This document shows, piece by piece, positions 1 through 5,239 of a stretch of 5,239 nucleotides of DNA (position 1 is its first letter; every line of letters begins with the position of its first letter). Under the pieces are notes generated by a model that saw only the letters and a program-made list of their open reading frames with translations, was not told where the DNA came from and did no database searches. The DNA lies in assembly GCA_015494335.1 (NCBI GenBank), contig WGBK01000098.1:1-5239 (forward strand), written 5' to 3'. The position numbers and the translations under genes are program-made. Source of the DNA: Gammaproteobacteria bacterium (GTDB lineage Bacteria > Pseudomonadota > Gammaproteobacteria > GCA-001735895).

Positions 1-2180
1 CGGTTGGCGAACTTGTAGTACTTCATGTGATCGGGCAGGTGATACTCGAAAAAGGCCTGGTTCTCCTCGTAGCGCTTCCACTGATCCGGGTTGGGTTCGC
101 CGACCAGGTGGGATTCGCCGTCCTTGCCGCGCCAGCCGGCGAGGAAGCCGATGCCCGGTGCCTTCTCGTAGTTGACGATGAAATCGGTATAGGAACTGAA
201 CTTCGGCGAGCCGTCCTCGTTGACGAAGGCCGGGAAGCCGAGACGACCGGCCATGTCCACCATCACTTCCTGCCAGGGCCGCACGTCGCGATCCGGCTCG
301 ATCACCGGAATGCGCACCGAATCGCAGATGGCGTCCGGCTCGGAGATCGGCCGGTCGAGCAGCGAGATGGCGTCGTGTCGCTCCAGGTAGGTGGTATCCG
401 GCAGCACCAGGTCGGCGAAATTGACGGTCTCGGAATGGAAGGAATCCACCACCACCAGGAAGGGGATCCTGTATTCCCCGTTTTCGTCCTTTTCCTTCAG
501 CAGTTCCTGGGTGTTGGCGGTATTCATGCTGGAATTCCAGGCCATGTTGGCCATGAAGAAGATCAGCGTGTCGAGGTGATAGGGGTCGCCCTTGACCGCA
601 TTGTTGATGACCATGTGCATCAGGCCGTGGTTGGCCAGCGGCGCTTCCCAGGAATAGGCCTTGTCGATGCGCAGCGGGTTGCCGTCGTCATCGATGACCA
701 GGTCTTCGGGCCCCTTCGGGAAACCCAAGGGCGGAGACGACAGCGGCGTGTTGGGTCTTACTTCCTTCGCCGGCTTGATCGGTGGCGGCACATGCTTCGG
801 ATAGGGCGCTTTGGAGCGATGCCCGCCGGGACAATCCACCGAGCCGAGCAGAATCTGCAGGAAATGGATCGCGCGCGCGGTCTGGAAGCCGTTGGAATGG
901 GCCGCGATGCCGCGCATGCCGTGCATCGAAACCGGACGGCCGATGAAGCGGTCGTGCTTGCGTCCGGCCCAGTCGGTCCATTCGGTTTCGATCTCGATGG
1001 TTTCCTTGAAGGCTACATGGGCCAGTTCCAGCGCGATGCGCTCGATGTCGCGGGCCGATATGCCGCAGACCGGGGCCGCCTTCTCGGGCGAATACTCGTC
1101 ATCCAGATACCGCTCGGCCAGCAGCGTGAAGGAGGTCCTGACGCGGGAGCCGTCCTCGAGCTCGTATTCGCCGAACAGGGCCGGCTCGATCTCCGGCAGC
1201 AGCGCGTTGACGAAACGACCGGACTTCTGGTCCCAGGCCAGGGGATTGCCGTCGTCGTCGCGGGCGATCAGACCGTGGCGCGAACTGCCCGGCGCATCGA
1301 TCACCAGATGCGGGCCGTTGGTGTAACGCACGATGAATTCGTGGTCGATCAGATCCTTCTGCAGCAGCACATGAATCATCGACAGCGCGAACAGGCCGTC
1401 GGTGCCCGGCTTGATCGGCACCCACTCGTCGGCAATCGCCTGATAGCCGGTACGCACCGGGTTGATGGTGATGAACTTGCCGCCGTTTCTCTTGAGCTTC
1501 TCGAGGCCGATCTTGAAAGGGTTGGAGGAGTGGTCCTCGGCCACGCCCCAGAGCATGAAATACTTGGTGCGATCCCAGTCCGGATCGCCGAACTCCCAGA
1601 ACGCATGGCCCATGGTATAGAGGCCGGCAGCCGCCATGTTGACGGAGCAGAAACCGCCGTGGGCCGACCAGTTGATGGTGCCGAACTGCTGCGCCCAGAG
1701 ACCGGTCAGGGCCTGCATCTGGTCGCGGCCGGTGAAGAAGCCGAGCTTTTTCGGGTCGGTATCGCGAATCTTGCGCAGGCGCTGTTCGAGGATGTCCAGC
1801 GCCTCGTCCCAGGAGATTTCCTCGAACTCGCCGCTGCCCCGTTCGGAACCGGGCTTGCGCCGCAGCGGCGAGCGCAAACGCGCCGGCGAGATCTGTTTCA
1901 TGATGCCGGCATTGCCCTTGGCGCAGAGCACGCCGCGATTGATCGGGTGGTTGCGATTGCCCTGGATATAGCGGACCTGGTTGTCCTCTACCGTGACCTT
2001 GATGCCGCAGCGGCAGGCGCACATGTAGCAGGTGGTGTACTTGATCTCCTGCTTGTCGTGCGGCTCGAACTGCGGCAGCGGGTTGGCGTCGCAGGGCCGC
2101 TCGGCGGCATGATCGAGATAGATCTCGTCGGGCAACTCGCGCTGGAAATTGTAGGTGACATCGGTCTTGAAAACGGACAT
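1..2180 (-). CDS. soeA: SoeA-like sulfite dehydrogenase, molybdopterin catalytic subunit (3' end outside window)
   Basis: Seen: 726 codons from an ATG at 2180-2178; the frame is still open at the left edge. The N-terminus carries a [4Fe-4S] motif Cys51-x2-Cys54-x3-Cys58-x27-Cys86 within CYMCACRC, typical of the DMSO-reductase (molybdopterin bis-MGD) superfamily. Further family signatures are HGGFCSVN (172-181 region), GVAEDHSSNP, INPVRTGYQAIADEW and PGTDG. Cys178 sits where related enzymes place the Mo-ligating Cys (inferred by pattern). There is no twin-arginine signal, so the enzyme should be cytoplasmic. Known: A. vinosum SoeABC oxidises sulfite to sulfate in the cytoplasm and feeds electrons to the membrane through SoeB (FeS) and SoeC (NrfD-like); SoeA is roughly 950-1000 residues, so about a quarter is missing here. 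The sequence around the first FeS motif and the HGGFCSVN block matches my memory of SoeA closely. Start choice: only a weak AGG (2193-2191) lies 10 nt upstream. Alternatives are another Psr/Phs/Ttr-type oxidoreductase, which is less likely. Confidence 0.88.
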   Translation of the reverse strand, partial: MSVFKTDVTYNFQRELPDEIYLDHAAERPCDANPLPQFEPHDKQEIKYTTCYMCACRCGIKVTVEDNQVRYIQGNRNHPINRGVLCAKGNAGIMKQISPARLRSPLRRKPGSERGSGEFEEISWDEALDILEQRLRKIRDTDPKKLGFFTGRDQMQALTGLWAQQFGTINWSAHGGFCSVNMAAAGLYTMGHAFWEFGDPDWDRTKYFMLWGVAEDHSSNPFKIGLEKLKRNGGKFITINPVRTGYQAIADEWVPIKPGTDGLFALSMIHVLLQKDLIDHEFIVRYTNGPHLVIDAPGSSRHGLIARDDDGNPLAWDQKSGRFVNALLPEIEPALFGEYELEDGSRVRTSFTLLAERYLDDEYSPEKAAPVCGISARDIERIALELAHVAFKETIEIETEWTDWAGRKHDRFIGRPVSMHGMRGIAAHSNGFQTARAIHFLQILLGSVDCPGGHRSKAPYPKHVPPPIKPAKEVRPNTPLSSPPLGFPKGPEDLVIDDDGNPLRIDKAYSWEAPLANHGLMHMVINNAVKGDPYHLDTLIFFMANMAWNSSMNTANTQELLKEKDENGEYRIPFLVVVDSFHSETVNFADLVLPDTTYLERHDAISLLDRPISEPDAICDSVRIPVIEPDRDVRPWQEVMVDMAGRLGFPAFVNEDGSPKFSSYTDFIVNYEKAPGIGFLAGWRGKDGESHLVGEPNPDQWKRYEENQAFFEYHLPDHMKYYKFAN

Positions 2181-2320
2181 GTAACGGGGACCTGTGGTAA
2201 GTAAACTGCCAGTCAATAATATTAGACAGCGCTTATAGAGACAGGTAGATACAGGAAGGGGTAGGAGACGGCAGAACGACTAGCCCCAAAGGGATAGAAT
2301 TTATTGATAGCTTTGCTGGA

Positions 2321-2349
2321 ATTATAAGTATTTTTTATCTCGATGGCAG
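2321..2349 (-). promoter_or_regulatory. Candidate sigma-70 promoter for soeA
   Basis: On the minus strand a perfect TATAAT (2326-2321) is preceded, after a 17-bp spacer, by CTGCCA (2349-2344), which matches four of six positions of TTGACA. The spacer is rich in A. Transcription would start near 2314, giving a leader of about 130 nt before the soeA ATG. The -10 box is strong and the -35 moderate. A second possible element, TTGACT at about 2216-2211, has no good -10 at the right distance. The promoter is predicted only. Confidence 0.45.
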
Positions 2350-2358
2350 TCAGCCATC
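2342..2358 (-). repeat. Hairpin immediately after the dnaQ stop codon
   Basis: GATGGC (2358-2353 on the minus strand) and GCCATC (2347-2342) form a perfect 6-bp stem around a TGACT loop, directly abutting the dnaQ TAA at 2361-2359. In the dnaQ transcript the stem is followed by GAGAUAAAAAAU, not by a U tract, so it is not a standard intrinsic terminator. It could protect the 3' end or help termination weakly. The arm overlaps the candidate -35 of soeA. Confidence 0.5.
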
Positions 2359-3054
2359 TTACCAGGCCGCCTTGCCCGCCTTTTCCTCGAGATAGGCCAG
2401 GTACTCGCGGTGGGCCTCGAGGGCTTCCTCCGGGGGCTGCCACAGCGGGAGGGATTCGGCATCGACCCGGGCGCGCCGGACCTCCGCCCCGCCCTGCTGG
2501 GCCTCTTCCTCGGCATCCAGCATCAGGCGCGTCTGCCCGCCGGTCATCATCAGGTAGACCTCGGCGAGGATCTCCGAGTCGAGCAGCGCGCCGTGCAGCG
2601 TGCGCGCACTGTTGTCGATTTCATAGCGCTTGCACAGGGCGTCGAGGGTGTTCTTCTGCCCCGGGTGCTTCTGCCGCGCCATCAGCAGCGTGTCCAGCAC
2701 GCTGGCAACCTCCTCCACCCGCGGGCGCGGCGGGTCGAGCAGCGACAGCTCGTGGTTGAGGAAACCGACATCGAAAGGGGCGTTGTGGATGATCAGCTCG
2801 GCGCCGCGGATGTAATCGAGAAATTCGTCGGCGAGGTCACCGAACAGCGGCTTGTCGGCCAGAAACTCGTTGGACAGGCCGTGCACCGCGTAGGCCCCGG
2901 CATCGATCTCCCGCTCCGGATTGAAGTAGTGATGCCAGGTGTTGCCGGTCAGGCGCCGGTTGACCAGCTCCACGCATCCGACCTCGATGATGCGATGCCC
3001 CTGGGACGGCTCCAGGCCGGTGGTTTCGGTGTCGAGCACGATCTGCCGCGTCAT
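2359..3054 (-). CDS. dnaQ: DNA polymerase III epsilon subunit, 3'-5' proofreading exonuclease
   Basis: Removes misincorporated 3' nucleotides within the Pol III core and acts with the alpha and theta subunits. The protein is 231 aa (E. coli epsilon is 243). The DEDDh exonuclease motifs are all present: Exo I DTETTG with Asp8 and Glu10, Exo II NAPFD with Asp95, and Exo III HGALLD with His154 and Asp159. After the catalytic domain, QTRLML (174-179) sits where E. coli epsilon has its beta-clamp-binding QTSMAF, preceded by the same MTGG. The acidic linker and the C-terminal tail, with an E-x2-AH pattern and a final Trp, resemble the alpha-binding end. The start at 3054 is chosen because MTRQIVLDTETTG is the family N-terminus, a GAGGAG lies 5 nt upstream, and the ATG overlaps the rnhA TGA by 4 nt. 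A longer frame reaching 3270 lies inside rnhA and is not credible. The stop is TAA at 2361-2359. Confidence 0.96.
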   Translation of the reverse strand: MTRQIVLDTETTGLEPSQGHRIIEVGCVELVNRRLTGNTWHHYFNPEREIDAGAYAVHGLSNEFLADKPLFGDLADEFLDYIRGAELIIHNAPFDVGFLNHELSLLDPPRPRVEEVASVLDTLLMARQKHPGQKNTLDALCKRYEIDNSARTLHGALLDSEILAEVYLMMTGGQTRLMLDAEEEAQQGGAEVRRARVDAESLPLWQPPEEALEAHREYLAYLEEKAGKAAW

Positions 3055-3509
3055 GTCGTCTCCTCGCCGCGCCGGGCGCGTTCGTCGATGGCCCGATTGG
3101 CCAGCTCGTCGGCCTTCTCGTTGCCCGGCACGCCCGAGTGTCCGCGCACCCAGCGCCAGTCGATGTCGTGCCGCTGCACCTCCCGATCCAGCGCTTGCCA
3201 CAGGTCCCGGTTCTTCACCGGCTTCTTCGCCGCGGTCTTCCAGCCGTTGCGTTTCCAGCCCGGCAACCACTCGTTGAGGCCCTGCATGACGTATTTCGAA
3301 TCGGTATTCAGCACCACCCGGCAGGGGCGCTTCAGCACGCGCAGGCCTTCGATCACGGCCTGCAGCTCCATGCGGTTGTTGGTGGTCTCGGGTTCATAGC
3401 CGTAGAGCGCCTTTTCCGCGTCGCCATAGCGCAGCAGCACGCCCCAGCCTCCCGGACCGGGATTGCCGCGGCAGGCCCCGTCGGTATAGAGCACGACCTC
3501 GTCGCTCAT
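3051..3509 (-). CDS. rnhA: Ribonuclease HI
   Basis: Cytoplasmic endonuclease that cuts the RNA strand of RNA-DNA hybrids, removing R-loops and primer RNA. It is 152 aa, close to E. coli RNase HI (155). The metal-binding and catalytic residues fall at the E. coli positions: Asp10 (YTDGACRGNPGPGGWG), Glu48 (NNRMEL), Asp70 (NTDSKYV), His124 (RGHSG) and Asp134 (NEKADELAN). The basic, Trp-rich stretch at about 81-104 (WLPGWKRNGWKT...KNRDLW) corresponds to the substrate-binding handle. The ATG at 3509-3507 overlaps the stop of the upstream methyltransferase gene, and its own TGA at 3053-3051 overlaps the dnaQ ATG, so it is the middle gene of a coupled trio. No strong Shine-Dalgarno precedes it, which fits translation by coupling. 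In E. coli rnhA and dnaQ are divergent; here they are co-directional. Confidence 0.97.
   Translation of the reverse strand: MSDEVVLYTDGACRGNPGPGGWGVLLRYGDAEKALYGYEPETTNNRMELQAVIEGLRVLKRPCRVVLNTDSKYVMQGLNEWLPGWKRNGWKTAAKKPVKNRDLWQALDREVQRHDIDWRWVRGHSGVPGNEKADELANRAIDERARRGEETT
3060..3065 (-). promoter_or_regulatory. Shine-Dalgarno of dnaQ
   Basis: GAGGAG inside the last codons of rnhA lies 5 nt before the dnaQ ATG at 3054. It is the clearest ribosome binding site in the window. It fixes the dnaQ start and suggests that dnaQ can recruit ribosomes itself in addition to coupling through the ATGA overlap. Confidence 0.75.
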
Positions 3510-4321
3510 GGCTGGCGCCGTCCGTATTTCATGCCGCGGCCGACGCTGGGCGGAGCCACCTTCGGGCCGAGCAGACGCGGCGTGACCCAGCGCCGGCTGC
3601 GTACCGGGGTCAGCGGTATCGTCGTCTTCTCGAACACCAGCACGTTGACTGCGCCGGAAAAATCCAGCCAGCGGCCGGAGAACTTGCTGAACAGGCGCGA
3701 ACGGCGGATCAGGGCGGAGAAACCGAGGGGCAGGATGTGGCCGGCGCGCTGGTGCTGCAGCAGTTCGAAACCGAGCAGGCTAGCCCAGTCCTTGAGGCGG
3801 CGCGCCGTAAAGTAGTGACCGGCCCAGGGCGCGTCATCGAGCCAGGACTGGAACAGATGGCGCAGGCCCCACAGGGATACCGGGTTGAAATCGATGATCA
3901 CCAGCTTGCCGTCGGGAATCAGTACCCGGTGCGCCTCGCGCAACAGCGCGTGGGGCTGCGGCGTCTGCGACAGGGCGTGACCGAGCACCAGCAGATCGCT
4001 GCTGTCGCTGGCGATCGGAAGAGCCGCATAGTCGATACGGGCGTCCACGGCGGTTCCGTCTTCCCGTGCGCTGACTGCCGTTTCCTGGCCAAGCAGGAAC
4101 AAATGCTGCACCCGGTTGCCACGCATCACCGTCGGCGCCGGTTCGGCGCAGCCGAGATAAAGCGCGTAATATCCGAAACAGGTGGACAGCACGCCGTCCA
4201 TGACCTCGGCGATGCGGCCGCTCAGGTATTGGCCGAGATCGCTGCGGTACCAGTCGGTCAGCGACAGGGTATCCGTCGGCGAGGGAATTGCGTCGGCAGG
4301 TCGGTCGGGCTTGAATTTCAA
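3506..4321 (-). CDS. yafS: YafS-like class I SAM-methyltransferase-fold protein
   Basis: 271 aa from a TTG at 4321-4319. The second half of a Methyltransf_11-type domain is clear: LPIASDSSDLLVLGHAL (101-117, strand 4 and post-motif), HALLREAHRVLIPDGKLVI (124-142), then FNPVSLWGLRH (145-155), F-x6-DW (about 171-179) and LLGFELL (182-188). These, with the late KTTIPLTP (232-239), match E. coli YafS. The expected motif I glycine loop is degenerate: around LYLGCAEPAP (55-64) there is no GxGxG. SAM binding is therefore uncertain, and the substrate and role are unknown. The C-terminus (about 240-271) is basic. Start: an in-frame TGA at 4345-4343 leaves TTG as the first usual start, with GGA 6 nt upstream (4330-4328). 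The next Met (41) would cut off the conserved WYRSDLGQYL (24-33). It overlaps rnhA by 4 nt and is first in the yafS-rnhA-dnaQ operon. Confidence 0.88.
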   Translation of the reverse strand: MKFKPDRPADAIPSPTDTLSLTDWYRSDLGQYLSGRIAEVMDGVLSTCFGYYALYLGCAEPAPTVMRGNRVQHLFLLGQETAVSAREDGTAVDARIDYAALPIASDSSDLLVLGHALSQTPQPHALLREAHRVLIPDGKLVIIDFNPVSLWGLRHLFQSWLDDAPWAGHYFTARRLKDWASLLGFELLQHQRAGHILPLGFSALIRRSRLFSKFSGRWLDFSGAVNVLVFEKTTIPLTPVRSRRWVTPRLLGPKVAPPSVGRGMKYGRRQP

Positions 4322-4454
4322 GGCATGTCCACTAAGGTTGAGTCAAGGGCAGAACTGTGAAGTCGGTTGCAACTCGCAACATCGGCGGGTAGCATGCCCG
4401 TACATCCGGCGCCTCGCGCCGATGCTATAACGACTACAACGAATCATACGCCAA
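4322..4454. promoter_or_regulatory. Divergent intergenic region between yafS operon and mltD
   Basis: This 133-bp gap separates the divergent starts and should carry promoters for both directions. Toward mltD there is TATAAC at 4426-4431 without a recognisable -35; transcription would start near 4438, only about 17 nt before the GTG. Toward yafS the best match is TATGAT (4448-4443) with TTGAAT (4469-4464) at a short 15-bp spacing, placing the -35 inside mltD. Both are weak predictions. The middle of the gap is packed with short inverted repeats, annotated separately. Confidence 0.45.
4366..4424. repeat. Cluster of short inverted repeats in the divergent region
   Basis: Three dyads lie close together: GTTGC/GCAAC (4366-4370 and 4376-4380, the left part also forming the palindrome GTTGCAAC); CATCGGCG/CGCCGATG (4380-4387 and 4417-4424), enclosing 29 bp; and, using the same right arm, CGGCGC-CTC-GCGCCG (4407-4421 region). 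A CGGG/CCCG pair (4386-4389, 4397-4400) lies inside. They could be operator half-sites or alternative RNA hairpins. In GC-rich DNA some will be chance. Confidence 0.4.
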
Positions 4455-5239
4455 GTGAGAAAAATTCAAACCCTGGGCAGCCTGCTGCTGGTCCTGTTCG
4501 TCACCACCGGATGCCAGTCCCTGCGCGACGGAACCGCCCTGTCCTTCCGCCAGACGACAGCGGAAGCCCCGGATACGGCGACCCTCCCCGTCGAGCGGCC
4601 CAGAGTCGCCCAATCCCGCCCGGTAATCCTGGCCGGCGGCGACTTCGATGCCGCCGCGGCCGAGGCCACCGAGGCCTTCCGCGCCTTGCCCGCGGTCCGA
4701 CCGGAAGCCAGGGCCGAGCCGGTCATCGTCAGCCAGATCGAGAACCTGCCCGAACAGGCCGGCGTCGCGCTGCAGCAGGAAAACAATGCCTGGACCCGCC
4801 TGCAGAACGGCATGCGCATGCGTCCGGTGCTCAACGCCCGGGTCCAGACCCAGCTCGATTGGTACCTGAAACACCGCGAATACCTCAACCGCGTAATGCA
4901 CCGCGCCAAGCCGGTACTACCCTTCATCCTCGATGTGCTGGAGGAAAACGACATCCCCAGCGAGATGGCGCTGTTGCCGATCGTCGAGAGCGCTTACCAG
5001 ACCTTTGCCTACTCCCACGGCCGCGCCTCGGGCATGTGGCAGATCATTCCCTCCACCGGCCGCCTGCTCGGCCTGAAGCAGAACTGGTGGTATGACGGCC
5101 GCCGCGACATCATCGAATCGACCCGTGCCGCCGCTCGCTATCTGAAGGATCTGGCCAGTCAGTTCGACGGCGACTGGGAACTGGCCCTGGCCGCCTATAA
5201 CGCCGGCCCCGGCAAGATCCGCTCGGTGCGGCGCTACAA
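4455..5239 (+). CDS. mltD: MltD, membrane-bound lytic murein transglycosylase D (3' end outside window)
   Basis: Cleaves the MurNAc-GlcNAc bond of peptidoglycan with formation of 1,6-anhydro-MurNAc, acting from the inner face of the outer membrane. 261 codons are visible. Residues 1-20 form a lipoprotein signal: Arg2-Lys3, a Leu/Val-rich core and VTTGC with Cys20 as the lipidation site; Thr at -3 is less usual, and Gln at +2 is compatible with outer-membrane sorting. A variable linker (about 21-105) leads to the helical region (NAWTRLQNGM, about 111-120) and the SLT goose-lysozyme-like domain: LLPIVESAY with catalytic Glu178, GMWQIIPSTG (193-202) and AAYNAGPG (246-253). The C-terminal LysM repeats of the family would lie beyond the edge. 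Start: GTG at 4455 is the first possible start after an in-frame TAA (4428-4430) and gives a proper signal peptide, though no Shine-Dalgarno is visible. Divergent from yafS. Confidence 0.94.
   Translation, partial: MRKIQTLGSLLLVLFVTTGCQSLRDGTALSFRQTTAEAPDTATLPVERPRVAQSRPVILAGGDFDAAAAEATEAFRALPAVRPEARAEPVIVSQIENLPEQAGVALQQENNAWTRLQNGMRMRPVLNARVQTQLDWYLKHREYLNRVMHRAKPVLPFILDVLEENDIPSEMALLPIVESAYQTFAYSHGRASGMWQIIPSTGRLLGLKQNWWYDGRRDIIESTRAAARYLKDLASQFDGDWELALAAYNAGPGKIRSVRRY

Larger units (their letters stand above)
2181..2358 (-). promoter_or_regulatory. AT-rich intergenic leader of soeA
   Basis: The 178 bp between the dnaQ stop and the soeA ATG are clearly richer in A and T than the flanking genes. 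They hold no credible gene. Reading toward soeA there is a hairpin, a TATAAT box, a short CCC/GGG dyad around 2284-2293 and a TAATATTA palindrome at 2217-2224. The gap and base composition suggest that soeA is transcribed from its own promoter rather than only by readthrough from dnaQ. No recognised riboswitch or regulator site was identified. Confidence 0.6.

Noticed and set aside
27..2204. 725-codon open frame on the plus strand opposite soeA
   Set aside because: It is the antisense shadow of a GC-rich gene. The product is low in recognisable motifs and rich in Val/Gly/Arg/His, while the minus strand encodes an unmistakable molybdoenzyme with intact motifs.
2342..2358. Hairpin as a rho-independent terminator of dnaQ
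   Set aside because: The stem is perfect but is followed by an A tract, not a U tract, in the transcript, and the opposite strand has no U tract after it either.
2222..2443. Short minus-strand frame spanning the dnaQ end and the soeA leader
   Set aside because: It overlaps the dnaQ 3' end in another frame and has no homology-like features or ribosome site.
3055..3270. N-terminal extension of dnaQ back to an ATG at 3270
   Set aside because: This part lies inside rnhA in another frame. The true N-terminus MTRQIVLDTETTG has a strong Shine-Dalgarno at 3060-3065.
2410..3399. 329-codon plus-strand frame opposite dnaQ and rnhA
   Set aside because: It crosses two well-supported minus-strand genes in antisense, has no family motif and no promoter or ribosome site of its own. 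It is a composition shadow.
4434..4901. 155-codon minus-strand frame opposite the mltD start
   Set aside because: It overlaps the signal peptide and linker of mltD in antisense and shows no motif.

Overview
The window is a GC-rich stretch of chromosome that looks gammaproteobacterial. Two signals point to a sulfur-oxidising member, such as the Chromatiales (purple sulfur bacteria or relatives). First, the mltD / yafS-type methyltransferase / rnhA / dnaQ neighbourhood is the one known from E. coli and many other gammaproteobacteria. Second, the gene after it encodes a molybdoprotein closely resembling SoeA, the cytoplasmic sulfite dehydrogenase catalytic subunit characterised in Allochromatium vinosum. 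The genus assignment is inference. No mobile element, CRISPR array, tRNA or rRNA was seen.

Layout from left to right. 1-2180 (minus): the first 726 codons of soeA, whose 3' end leaves the window. 2181-2358: an AT-rich intergenic region with a candidate soeA promoter and a small hairpin just after the dnaQ stop. 2359-3054 (minus): dnaQ, the DNA polymerase III epsilon (proofreading) subunit. 3051-3509 (minus): rnhA, ribonuclease HI. 3506-4321 (minus): a YafS-like methyltransferase-fold protein with a TTG start. 4322-4454: a divergent intergenic region rich in short inverted repeats. 4455-5239 (plus): the N-terminal part of mltD, a lipoprotein lytic murein transglycosylase, running off the right edge.

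The three minus-strand genes yafS, rnhA and dnaQ are joined by two successive ATGA stop/start overlaps and are almost certainly one translationally coupled operon. RNase HI and the proofreading exonuclease both serve genome replication and maintenance. The methyltransferase-like protein has no settled role and a degenerate SAM-binding loop. MltD acts separately, in cell-wall turnover at the outer membrane. SoeA belongs to energy metabolism: with an iron-sulfur subunit (SoeB) and a membrane anchor (SoeC), expected beyond the left edge, it would oxidise sulfite to sulfate and pass electrons to the quinone pool. It has its own upstream region and is probably a separate transcription unit.

I found no convincing undescribed system. 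The points worth a second look are modest: the TTG start overlapping a two-codon ORF, the missing methyltransferase motif I, the promoter/hairpin overlap before soeA, the GTG start of mltD without a visible Shine-Dalgarno, and the absence of gloB from its E. coli position. Very long antisense ORFs opposite soeA and dnaQ/rnhA are judged to be coding shadows.
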